A stretch of 6,872 bases of DNA, taken from NCBI GenBank assembly GCA_945869245.1, contig CAMBOY010000175.1:1-6872 (forward strand), read 5' to 3'. The notes beneath the pieces are model-generated. The model was not told the DNA's origin. It was given only the letters and a program-made list of their open reading frames with translations, and made no database searches. A program made the position numbers and the translations under genes. Position 1 is the first letter of the stretch. Each line of letters starts with the position of its first letter. Positions 1 to 6,597 of this stretch are shown here, piece by piece. Source of the stretch: Hydrogenophaga intermedia. GTDB taxonomy: Bacteria; Pseudomonadota; Gammaproteobacteria; Burkholderiales; Burkholderiaceae_C.

Positions 1-1455
1 CAGTCGATTGGCGAGCCCGGCACGCAGCTGACCATGCGCACCTTCCACATCGGTGGTGCGGCCTCGCGCGCAGCGGTGGCCTCCAGCGTGGAAGCCAAGT
101 CCAACGGCATCATTGGTTTCAACGCCACGATGCGCTACGTGACCAACACCAAGGGCGAGCTGGTGGTGATTTCCCGCTCGGGCGAAATCGTCATCCACGA
201 CGAGCACGGCCGCGAGCGCGAGCGCCACAAGGTGCCCTACGGTGCCATCCTCACCATCAAGGCCGACCAGACCATCAAGGCCGGCACCATTTTGGCCAAC
301 TGGGACCCGCTGACCCGTCCGATCATCACCGAGTACGCCGGTACCGTGCGCTTCGAGAATGTGGAAGAGGGCCTGACCGTGGCCAAGCAGGTCGACGACG
401 TGACCGGTCTGGCCACCTTGGTGGTGATCGACCCCAAGCGCCGAGGTGCAGCCAAGGTCGTGCGTCCGCAGGTCAAGCTGATCGACGCGGCTGGCAAAGA
501 AGTCAAGATTCCAGGCACCGACCACGCCGTGACCATCGGCTTCCAGATCGGCGCGCTGATCCAGGTGCGCGACGGTCAGGACGTGGGCCCCGGCGAGGTG
601 CTGGCGCGTATTCCGGTGGAAGGCCAGAAGACCCGCGACATCACCGGCGGTCTGCCGCGTGTGGCCGAGCTGTTCGAAGCCCGCAGCCCGAAAGACAAGG
701 GCATGCTGGCCGAGATGACCGGCACCGTGTCCTTCGGTAAGGAGACCAAGGGCAAGGTTCGTCTGCAGATCACCGACCCCGAAGGCAAGGTCTGGGACGA
801 CCTCATCCCCAAGGAAAAGAACATCCTGGTGCACGAAGGCCAGGTGGTCAACAAGGGCGAAAGCATCGTCGACGGTCCGGCCGACCCGCAGGACATTCTG
901 CGCTTGCTCGGCATCGAAGAGCTGTCGCGCTACATCGTCGATGAGGTGCAGGACGTCTACCGCTTGCAGGGTGTGAAGATCAACGACAAGCACATTGAAG
1001 TGATCGTGCGCCAGATGCTGCGTCGCGTGGTGGTGGACAACGTGGGTGACTCCACCTACATCGCAGGTGAGCAGGTCGAGCGCAGCGAGATCCTCAACAC
1101 CAACGACGCGCTGCGCGCCGAAGGCAAGATCCCCGCCACCTACAGCAACGTGCTGCTGGGTATCACCAAGGCGTCCTTGTCGACCGACTCGTTCATCTCG
1201 GCCGCTTCCTTCCAGGAAACCACGCGGGTGCTGACTGAGGCGGCCATCATGGGCAAGCGCGACGAGCTGCGTGGCCTGAAGGAAAACGTGATCGTTGGTC
1301 GCTTGATCCCGGCCGGTACCGGTATGGCTTACCACGAGGCGCGCAAGGTCAAGGAAAAGATGGACGACGAAGAGCGCCGTGCCATCGCCGAGGCCGACGC
1401 CCTGTCCCTGGCCGCCGACCAACAAGCCGCCGCCGACAGCGACAGCGCCGTTTGA
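1..1455 (+). CDS. rpoC: DNA-directed RNA polymerase subunit beta' (C-terminal part, 5' end outside window)
   Basis: The frame is open from base 1 and gives 484 residues before the TGA at 1453-1455. It is the C-terminal third of the beta' subunit, the catalytic clamp-forming subunit of core RNA polymerase. The window opens at the trigger loop: window residues 12-16 (MRTFH) correspond to E. coli M932-H936, which contact the incoming NTP. Residues of about 22-200 form the lineage-specific insertion (SI3-like, sandwich-barrel hybrid folds) that E. coli also carries inside this loop. [16 protein letters not shown] (from residue 213) resumes the trigger-loop helix, and [20 protein letters not shown] (from residue 317) is the conserved C-terminal block. 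The Asp/Ala-rich tail ends in DSDSAV. It is normally the last gene of the rplKAJL-rpoBC unit, which fits the terminator that follows. The ATG at 34 is internal, not a start. Identity is essentially certain. Confidence 0.99.
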   Translation, partial: QSIGEPGTQLTMRTFHIGGAASRAAVASSVEAKSNGIIGFNATMRYVTNTKGELVVISRSGEIVIHDEHGRERERHKVPYGAILTIKADQTIKAGTILANWDPLTRPIITEYAGTVRFENVEEGLTVAKQVDDVTGLATLVVIDPKRRGAAKVVRPQVKLIDAAGKEVKIPGTDHAVTIGFQIGALIQVRDGQDVGPGEVLARIPVEGQKTRDITGGLPRVAELFEARSPKDKGMLAEMTGTVSFGKETKGKVRLQITDPEGKVWDDLIPKEKNILVHEGQVVNKGESIVDGPADPQDILRLLGIEELSRYIVDEVQDVYRLQGVKINDKHIEVIVRQMLRRVVVDNVGDSTYIAGEQVERSEILNTNDALRAEGKIPATYSNVLLGITKASLSTDSFISAASFQETTRVLTEAAIMGKRDELRGLKENVIVGRLIPAGTGMAYHEARKVKEKMDDEERRAIAEADALSLAADQQAAADSDSAV

Positions 1456-1459
1456 TCGG

Positions 1460-1487
1460 CGCCCCCGGCCCCAAAGGGCTGGGGGTG
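1460..1487 (+). other. GC-rich stem-loop just after rpoC stop
   Basis: Bases 1460-1471 pair with 1476-1487 through a run of C opposite a run of G, with two G-U pairs (1461/1486 and 1467/1480) and the four-base loop CAAA (1472-1475). The stem is strong, but the sequence after it (TGTGCTCTTGTC) is only moderately T-rich, so it is not a textbook intrinsic terminator. It starts five bases after the rpoC stop codon and may protect the rpoC mRNA 3' end from exonucleases or help the terminator directly downstream. The structure is seen in the sequence; the role is inferred. Confidence 0.6.
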
Positions 1488-1500
1488 TGCTCTTGTCTCA

Positions 1501-1532
1501 AGCCCCGACGCAGTGTGCGCCGGGGCTTTTTT
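1501..1532 (+). terminator. Intrinsic terminator of the rpoBC transcription unit
   Basis: AGCCCCG (1501-1507) pairs perfectly with CGGGGCT (1521-1527). After an A-C mismatch, an inner CGC/GCG pairing (1509-1511 with 1517-1519) closes on the loop AGTGT. The stem runs straight into a T-run (about 1527-1532). This is a canonical Rho-independent terminator in the right place to end the rpoC transcript. The T-run stops only 11 nt before the rsmB start codon, so rsmB either depends on read-through or uses a promoter upstream of or within this structure. Confidence 0.88.
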
Positions 1533-1543
1533 CTGGTGTTGTC

Positions 1544-2878
1544 ATGACCACTGTGCCCGCCTCTTCTGTGCCCTTGTCCCGCTTGCTGCTGGCCACTGCC
1601 GCGTGTGTGGCCGATGTGGCGCGTGGCCAGTCGCTCAGTGAACGCCTGCCTCAGGTGGAGGCGGCGCTGCGCCCCGGCACCCAGGCCCTGACCTTTTATG
1701 TGATGCGCCACTGGGGCATGGCCCGCGCGCTGGAGCGCCTGCTGGTGCCCAAGGCGCCGGCGCCACCGGTGCGCGCCTTGCTACACACCACCTTGGCGCT
1801 GCTGCAAGCGCCGGCGGGTGCTGCGCCACCGTACCCGGTGCACACCTTGGTCAGCCAAGCGGTGGAAGCTGCCAAAGCCAGCAAGCCCACCCGCTTTGCG
1901 GCGGGCCTGGTGAACGCCTGTTTGCGCCGGTATGTGCAACACAGCGCTGCCTTGCAGGCCCAGGCGCTGCAAGACGACGAGGCCCGCTGGAACCATCCGG
2001 GGTGGTGGATTCGCCGTTTGCAGGCCGACCACCCCCAGCGCTGGGAGCGCCTGTTGGAAGGGGCCAACCTGGCCGCCCCGATGGTGCTGCGGGTCAACCG
2101 CCGGCGCACCGATGTGCCGACCTATCTGGCGTTGTTGGCCGACGCCGGCTTGGGCGCGCAGCCGTGGGGTCGCGACGGTGTGTTGCTCGACAAGCCGGCG
2201 CGGGTGGACGATCTGCCCCGTTTTGCGGACGGCTGGTGTTCGGTGCAGGACGGCTCGGCCCAGCTGGCGGCCGACATCCTGTTGCACGGGCGCACCGATG
2301 GGTCAGAGCGCCGCCTGCTGGACGCCTGCGCCGCGCCAGGCGGCAAAACCGCCCACCTGCTGGAGCGCTGCGACGCCGATCTGCTGGCCTTGGACGTAGA
2401 CGCCCGACGGGCCGAGCGCATCGCGCAGAACCTGCAGCGTCTGGGGCTCTCGGCGCGGGTCTCGGTGGCCGATGCGGCCGACACCGCGCGCTGGTGGGAC
2501 GGGCGCCCGTTTGACGCGATCTTGTTGGACGCACCGTGCAGCGCCTCTGGCATTGTGCGACGCCACCCCGATGTGCGCTGGCTGCGCCGTGAATCCGATT
2601 TGGAGCAACTGGCCAGCACCCAGGCGCGTCTGCTCGACGCGCTGTGGCCCTTGTTGGCGCCCGGCGGTGTGTTGGTCTATGCGACCTGCTCGGTCTTTGT
2701 GTGCGAAGGCGAGGCGGCGGTGCAAGCGTTTCTGCGGCGCCACAGCAACGCCCAGCGCGGTGTGGCTCCAGGGGTCATCCTGCCCGGCGAGGGCCCTTTG
2801 TCGGGAGAGTTCAACGACAATCCCCGCAGTGGCTACGACGGCTTTTTTTACGCTCGACTGGAAAAATCACATGCTTGA
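1544..2878 (+). CDS. rsmB: 16S rRNA (cytosine-967 C5)-methyltransferase RsmB (Sun/Fmu)
   Basis: The 444-residue product has the length and two-part layout of RsmB (E. coli about 429). An all-helical NusB-like RNA-binding domain covers roughly residues 5-150, and a Rossmann-fold SAM-dependent m5C methyltransferase of the NOL1/NOP2/Sun family makes up the rest. Motif I is DACAAPGGK at 260-268 (SAM binding). DAPC at 329-332 carries the conserved Cys needed for product release, followed by GIVRRHPDVRW. ATCS at 380-383 holds the nucleophile Cys382. The C-terminal GYDGFFYARL block is typical. The enzyme methylates C967 of 16S rRNA in the cytoplasm. The frame is open back to 1379, but that stretch lies in rpoC and its terminator, so ATG 1544 is chosen; no strong Shine-Dalgarno precedes it. 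The gene overlaps the next one by 8 nt. In many proteobacteria rsmB follows fmt; here it follows rpoC. Confidence 0.96.
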   Translation: MTTVPASSVPLSRLLLATAACVADVARGQSLSERLPQVEAALRPGTQALTFYVMRHWGMARALERLLVPKAPAPPVRALLHTTLALLQAPAGAAPPYPVHTLVSQAVEAAKASKPTRFAAGLVNACLRRYVQHSAALQAQALQDDEARWNHPGWWIRRLQADHPQRWERLLEGANLAAPMVLRVNRRRTDVPTYLALLADAGLGAQPWGRDGVLLDKPARVDDLPRFADGWCSVQDGSAQLAADILLHGRTDGSERRLLDACAAPGGKTAHLLERCDADLLALDVDARRAERIAQNLQRLGLSARVSVADAADTARWWDGRPFDAILLDAPCSASGIVRRHPDVRWLRRESDLEQLASTQARLLDALWPLLAPGGVLVYATCSVFVCEGEAAVQAFLRRHSNAQRGVAPGVILPGEGPLSGEFNDNPRSGYDGFFYARLEKSHA

Positions 2879-3521
2879 TGGGGTGGCGGTCTGGCTGCGC
2901 CGCTGCGTGTGGGCGTGGCTGTGTGCTGGGGCGCTGTTGCCGGCGGTCTGGGCCGGTGTGGTGGCCGAGGCCTTCGAGATCACCCGCACCGAGGAGGCGA
3001 TCGAAGCCCGCGCTCGCGTCGCCTTGCAGTTGTCCGAACCCGTGGAGGCCGCGCTGATGAAGGGGGTGCCCTTGCACTTTGTGTGGCAAGCCGATGTGAC
3101 CCGGGAGCGCTGGTATTGGCGCGACAAGCGGGTCGTCACCAGCTACCGCACCTGGCGCCTGGCCTACCAACCCCTCACGCGCCGTTGGCGTTTGAGCCTA
3201 TCGGGCCAAGCGCCGGGCGCGGGCCAGCAGTTTGTGCTGCACCAAAACGTCGCCCAACTCGACGCCGCCCTGTCGGCGATTGGTCGCCTCAGCGCCTGGG
3301 CGGTGGCCCCCAGCGAGCTGGTGTCGGCCGACGATGAGCACCGGGTCGATCTGTCGTTCCGCCTAGACGCGTCGCTTCTGCCTCGGCCGTTTCAAATTGG
3401 TGTCGGCAGCACCACCGACTGGAGTGTGCGCTGGCAAGCCAGTTTGCCGGTGCCCAGCAAAGTCGGCCCGAGCTTGCGCGCACCCGATCTGGCCGAGCCG
3501 GACGTGCGTGCGGCGGAGTGA
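2871..3521 (+). CDS. DUF4390 family exported protein, function unknown
   Basis: The 216-residue product begins with a signal-peptide-like region: R10-R11, a hydrophobic core over about residues 12-27, and a plausible cleavage after A28 (VWA|G), with A32 as an alternative. The mature part looks like a soluble beta-rich domain, with alternating hydrophobic strands and repeated Trp/Arg/Tyr clusters (ERWYWRDKRV, SYRTWRLAYQPLTRRWRLSL). This pattern and the position before an NtrY-like kinase match DUF4390, which has no established function to my knowledge. The likely location is the periplasm, perhaps membrane-anchored if the signal is not cleaved. The start ATG 2871 overlaps the end of rsmB (shared ATGCTTGA), with a weak TGGA motif 8 nt upstream; the stop overlaps the kinase start. 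A partner or ligand-binding role for the kinase is inference from context only. The open frame continues upstream inside rsmB but is a shadow there. Confidence 0.88.
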   Translation: MLDGVAVWLRRCVWAWLCAGALLPAVWAGVVAEAFEITRTEEAIEARARVALQLSEPVEAALMKGVPLHFVWQADVTRERWYWRDKRVVTSYRTWRLAYQPLTRRWRLSLSGQAPGAGQQFVLHQNVAQLDAALSAIGRLSAWAVAPSELVSADDEHRVDLSFRLDASLLPRPFQIGVGSTTDWSVRWQASLPVPSKVGPSLRAPDLAEPDVRAAE

Positions 3522-5752
3522 GCGCAGTGGGACAAGCAGACATCACACCAGCCGCCCGCCGATGGCTTTGGCTGGCGGCCGTGACCTTCGCCAGTGGCAT
3601 GGGCCTGGTGTTGCTGTTCCTGATGACCTTGGCCACCCGCAACCGCATGATGTCCGAACGCCACTTCGAGTGGTTGTTGGGCGTGAACATTGCGGTGGCT
3701 GCGGTGCTGGGCGCCATCATTGTGTGGTTGATGGTGCGACTGGCTGTGCGCGTCAAGCGCCGCCGCTTTGGCAGCCAGCTGCTCAGCCGCATCGCCTGGG
3801 TGTTTGCGCTCATCGGGGTCTTGCCCGGCGTGTTGATTTACACCGTGTCCTACCAGTTTGTGTCGCGCTCGATCGAAAGCTGGTTCGATGTGCGGGTCGA
3901 GGCCGCCTTGCAGGCGGGGTTGAATCTGGGGCGGCGCAGCATCGATGTGCTCAGCAGCGAAAACCTCAACCAAGCCCGCTTGAGCGCCCAGGCCTTGGCC
4001 AGCCAAAGCGATGCGGCCGCCGCGCTGGCTCTGGAGTCGGTGCGCGAACGTTTGGGTGCACGCGATGTGGTGCTGTGGAGTGGCAACGGGCGTTTGCTGG
4101 GCAGCTCTGGCGAGTCGCGCTTTGATCTGAACCCGCAGCGCCCGAGCACCGATGTGCTGCGCCGCGCCAGGGAGTCGCGGGGTGTGAGCTGGGTGGAGGG
4201 GCTGGAAGAGGACCCCTCAGACGCTTCGGTGTCGCGCCCTGCGGTGCTGTACGTCTGGGTGCCGGTGGTGTCGTCCAGCATCCAACTGCCCGCCGAGCCG
4301 CGCTTCTTGGCCGCCCAGATCGTCTTGCCCGACTCCTTGGTGGCCGACGCCATGGCGGTGCAGATGATCAACCGCGAATACCAAGAGCGCTCGCTGGCGC
4401 GCACCGGCTTGCAGCGCATGTACATCGGCACCTTGACGCTGGCGCTGTTTCTGAGCGTCTTTGGCGCGGTGCTGCTCGCGGTGTTGATGGGCAACCGGTT
4501 TTTGCGACCTTTGTTGTTGCTGGCCGAAGGCATGCGCGAGGTCGCGGCCGGCGACTTGTCGCCCAAACGCTCCTTGCCCCCGCGCGACGAACTCTCCACC
4601 CTGACCCACACATTCGCTGGCATGACCGCCGATTTGGCCCAGGCGCGGGCGGTGGCGCAAAGCAGCATGTCGGCGCTGGACGCCGCGCGCACCAGTTTGC
4701 AGACCATTCTGGACAACCTGATCGCGGGTGTGCTGGTGCTCGACCCGCAAGGCCTGGTGCGCGCCACCAACCTGGGTGCCGAGCGTGTGCTGGGCTGTCG
4801 TGGTGCGGAGTTGCTCGCACGGCCCTTGTCGGCGGTGCCGCAACTGGCCCCGCACGCACCCGACTGGTTGGACCGTTTCTCGGCACTGGACGCCGCCACC
4901 ACCGAAGCCGCGTTGCCCTGGCAAACCACGGTGGAAATCGGCTCACTGGTGTCGCAAGGCGGCGCGGGCGGATCGGGGGCGCAAACCCTGTTGGTGCGCG
5001 GTGCGCCTTTGCCCGACGGCCAGCGCCTGCTGGTGTTTGACGACATTTCCGACATGGTCTCGGCGCAGCGCGCCAAAGCCTGGGGCGAGGTGGCCCGCCG
5101 GCTGGCGCACGAAATCAAAAATCCGCTCACCCCGATCCAACTATCGGCCGAGCGCCTGGCCATGAAGCTCGACGGCAAACTCGCACCCACTGAGGCGGCC
5201 TTGCTGCAGCGCTCGGTCAAGACCATTGTCGATCAGGTCGACGCCATGAAGCGCTTGGTCAATGAGTTTCGCGATTACGCCCGGCTGCCCAACGCCGAGC
5301 TCAAACCCGTCGATTTGCTCGACGTGCTCAAAGATGTGCTGGCGCTGTATGAACAGTCGGCGATCCCGGTGGCCCTGCGGGTACAGGGCGAATGCCCCTG
5401 GGTGCTGGCCGACGCCCAGCAAGTGCGGCAGGTGCTGCACAACCTGATTCAGAACGCGCAAGACGCGTCGGCTGACCGGCCGGGCGCTGGCGTGGTGCTG
5501 CTCTTGCGCCCCTCGGACAGCGGGCGCTGGGTGCGCCTGCTGGTGCAAGACGAAGGACCGGGTTTTGACGAGGCGATTCTTAAGCGCGCGTTTGAGCCCT
5601 ATGTCACCACCAAGCCCAAAGGCACCGGTCTGGGGCTGGCGGTGGTACGCAAAATCATGGACGAGCACGGCGGGCGCATCGATTTGAGTAACCGAGTGTC
5701 AGAGGGGCGTACCGTGGGGGCCCAAGTGTCGTTATCATTCGCAGTTGCTTAA
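3518..5752 (+). CDS. ntrY: NtrY-like transmembrane sensor histidine kinase
   Basis: The 744-residue product has the size and layout of NtrY. TM1 lies at about 16-38 and TM2 at about 53-75. A basic loop (KRRRFGSQ) leads to TM3 at about 92-112. A periplasmic sensor region of roughly 113-300 follows, then TM4 at about 302-325, HAMP at about 326-380 and PAS at about 392-510. The HisKA H-box is AHEIKNPLTPIQLS with the phosphorylated His at 531. HATPase_c has an N-box HNLIQNAQDA (641-650), G1 DEGPGF (678-683), the F-box FEPYVTTK and G2 GTGLGL (702-707). All catalytic motifs are intact. It should autophosphorylate and pass phosphate to the regulator encoded next. The known NtrY family acts in nitrogen or respiratory control; the signal here is unknown. 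GTG 3518 overlaps the preceding stop (GTGA). A second in-frame GTG at 3527 has a better-placed GGAG (3515-3518, 8 nt spacer), so the true start may be three codons later. Confidence 0.93.
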   Translation: MSAVGQADITPAARRWLWLAAVTFASGMGLVLLFLMTLATRNRMMSERHFEWLLGVNIAVAAVLGAIIVWLMVRLAVRVKRRRFGSQLLSRIAWVFALIGVLPGVLIYTVSYQFVSRSIESWFDVRVEAALQAGLNLGRRSIDVLSSENLNQARLSAQALASQSDAAAALALESVRERLGARDVVLWSGNGRLLGSSGESRFDLNPQRPSTDVLRRARESRGVSWVEGLEEDPSDASVSRPAVLYVWVPVVSSSIQLPAEPRFLAAQIVLPDSLVADAMAVQMINREYQERSLARTGLQRMYIGTLTLALFLSVFGAVLLAVLMGNRFLRPLLLLAEGMREVAAGDLSPKRSLPPRDELSTLTHTFAGMTADLAQARAVAQSSMSALDAARTSLQTILDNLIAGVLVLDPQGLVRATNLGAERVLGCRGAELLARPLSAVPQLAPHAPDWLDRFSALDAATTEAALPWQTTVEIGSLVSQGGAGGSGAQTLLVRGAPLPDGQRLLVFDDISDMVSAQRAKAWGEVARRLAHEIKNPLTPIQLSAERLAMKLDGKLAPTEAALLQRSVKTIVDQVDAMKRLVNEFRDYARLPNAELKPVDLLDVLKDVLALYEQSAIPVALRVQGECPWVLADAQQVRQVLHNLIQNAQDASADRPGAGVVLLLRPSDSGRWVRLLVQDEGPGFDEAILKRAFEPYVTTKPKGTGLGLAVVRKIMDEHGGRIDLSNRVSEGRTVGAQVSLSFAVA

Positions 5753-5775
5753 TCACAACATTCCCTGGTGGGGCA

Positions 5776-5781
5776 ACGGAG
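5776..5781 (+). promoter_or_regulatory. Ribosome binding site of the NtrX-like regulator gene
   Basis: ACGGAG lies 4 nt before ATG 5786. The spacing is short but usable. It supports ATG 5786 over the upstream in-frame GTG at 5768, because the motif would otherwise lie inside the coding region. Confidence 0.5.
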
Positions 5782-5785
5782 CGAC

Positions 5786-6487
5786 ATGGCGACGATTTTG
5801 GTGGTAGACGATGAGTTGGGCATTCGCGATTTGTTGTCGGAGATCCTCAACGACGAAGGGCATACGGTCGAACTGGCCGAGAACGCCGCCCAAGCGCGGG
5901 CCGTGAGGGCCAGCATGCGCCCCGATCTGGTGTTGCTCGACATCTGGATGCCCGATACCGACGGGGTGAGCCTGCTCAAAGAGTGGTCCAGCGGTGGCTT
6001 GTTGACCATGCCGGTCATCATGATGAGCGGCCACGCCACAATCGACACGGCGGTTGAAGCCACCCGCATCGGCGCCACCGCTTTTCTAGAAAAACCCATC
6101 ACCCTGCAAAAACTCCTTAAGGCGGTGGAGCAGGGCTTGAGTCGTCCGAGCCCGCGCGCGCCAGCCGCCGCGCCAGTGGCGCATGCGGTGTCGGCCCCGG
6201 AGCCGGCGCTGGAGTTGACCGTGGAAGCCGCCATGACCGGTGGCGCGCTGCCCGAAGCGCAGCTCGACATGGGGCCGCAGCCAGTGCAGCCTTTTAACCT
6301 CGACATTCCCTTGCGCGAGGCGCGCGACGAGTTCGAGAAGGCCTACTTCGAGTTTCATCTGGCCCGCGAGTCGGGTTCGATGACCCGGGTGGCGGAGAAA
6401 ACGGGTCTGGAGCGCACCCACCTCGACCGCAAGCTCAAGCAGTTGGGCGTGGATCTGTCGCGCAACAAGCGCGGATCTGGGCTGTAA
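5786..6487 (+). CDS. NtrX-like response regulator lacking the AAA+ domain (REC + Fis-type HTH)
   Basis: The 233-residue product has a complete receiver domain (about 1-120): acidic pocket D8-D9-E10, phosphoacceptor D52 in LLDIWMPDTDG, S81 in MMSGH and K103 in FLEKPI. A Pro/Ala-rich linker (about 125-180) follows. The Fis-type helix-turn-helix (about 182-228) reads PLREARDEFEKAYFEFHL ... MTRVAEKTGLERTHLDRKLK, which closely resembles the C-terminus of NtrX. NtrX proteins are usually about 450 residues with a central AAA+ sigma-54-interaction domain; that domain is absent here and there is no frameshift remnant. The overall plan is therefore closer to PrrA/RegA-type regulators, and it probably acts on sigma-70 promoters or as a repressor. 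ATG 5786 gives the usual MATILVVDDE start, with ACGGAG at 5776-5781; a GTG at 5768 in frame is less likely. The cognate kinase gene ends 33 nt upstream, so the two genes are probably co-transcribed. Confidence 0.92.
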   Translation: MATILVVDDELGIRDLLSEILNDEGHTVELAENAAQARAVRASMRPDLVLLDIWMPDTDGVSLLKEWSSGGLLTMPVIMMSGHATIDTAVEATRIGATAFLEKPITLQKLLKAVEQGLSRPSPRAPAAAPVAHAVSAPEPALELTVEAAMTGGALPEAQLDMGPQPVQPFNLDIPLREARDEFEKAYFEFHLARESGSMTRVAEKTGLERTHLDRKLKQLGVDLSRNKRGSGL

Positions 6488-6500
6488 GGGGTCAAATAGC

Positions 6501-6509
6501 TGCTATAAT
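6501..6509 (+). promoter_or_regulatory. Extended -10 promoter of the tRNA-Phe/tRNA-Gly unit
   Basis: TGCTATAAT is a perfect TATAAT (6504-6509) preceded by the TGn extended -10 element. Transcription would start near 6516, about six bases before the tRNA-Phe 5' end. At 16-18 bp spacing the -35 position falls on the last codons of the upstream regulator gene (about 6480-6487, GGCTGTAA) and does not resemble TTGACA, so the extended -10 likely compensates. The element also forms the right arm of the inverted repeat ATAGC-T-GCTAT (6496-6506). Confidence 0.7.
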
Positions 6510-6521
6510 TTCGCTTCTGTT

Positions 6522-6597
6522 GGCCCGGTAGCTCAGTTGGTAGAGCAGCGGATTGAAAATCCGCGTGTCGGTGGTTCGATTCCGCCCCAGGCCACCA
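6522..6597 (+). tRNA. tRNA-Phe (anticodon GAA)
   Basis: This is a 76-nt cloverleaf. The acceptor strand is GGCCCGG (6522-6528), followed by TA. The D-arm is GCTC/GAGC with loop AGTTGGTA. The anticodon stem GCGGA/TCCGC encloses loop TTGAAAA, with anticodon GAA at 6555-6557. The variable loop is GTGTC and the T-arm is GGTGG-TTCGATT-CCGCC. The 3' acceptor strand is CCAGGCC, then A73 and an encoded CCA (6595-6597). The acceptor stem has one non-Watson-Crick position, C5 opposite A68 (6526 and 6587 to 6591 region), while the other six pairs are standard. Everything else is a normal elongator tRNA-Phe. It is probably co-transcribed with the tRNA-Gly downstream. Confidence 0.98.

Noticed and set aside
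1379..1543. Possible 55-codon N-terminal extension of RsmB
   Set aside because: It lies within the rpoC coding end, the two hairpins and the terminator; the encoded Pro/Arg-rich text does not resemble RsmB, whose normal N-terminus begins at ATG 1544.
2843..2849. Run of seven T near the end of rsmB as a terminator or slippage site
   Set aside because: It encodes the conserved Gly-Phe-Phe-Tyr of RsmB, and no stable hairpin precedes it.
2472..2870. Possible upstream extension of the DUF4390 gene
   Set aside because: It is an out-of-frame shadow of the rsmB methyltransferase domain, and a signal peptide starts cleanly at ATG 2871.
3850..5226. 458-codon minus-strand open frame inside the kinase gene
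   Set aside because: Long antisense frames are expected opposite GC-rich coding DNA. The product has no recognisable domain and is rich in Ser/Arg/Ala, and the + strand holds a fully motif-bearing kinase.
5768..5785. GTG start six codons upstream for the response regulator
   Set aside because: Receiver domains of this family start close to the ILVVDDE strand, and ATG 5786 has ACGGAG before it.
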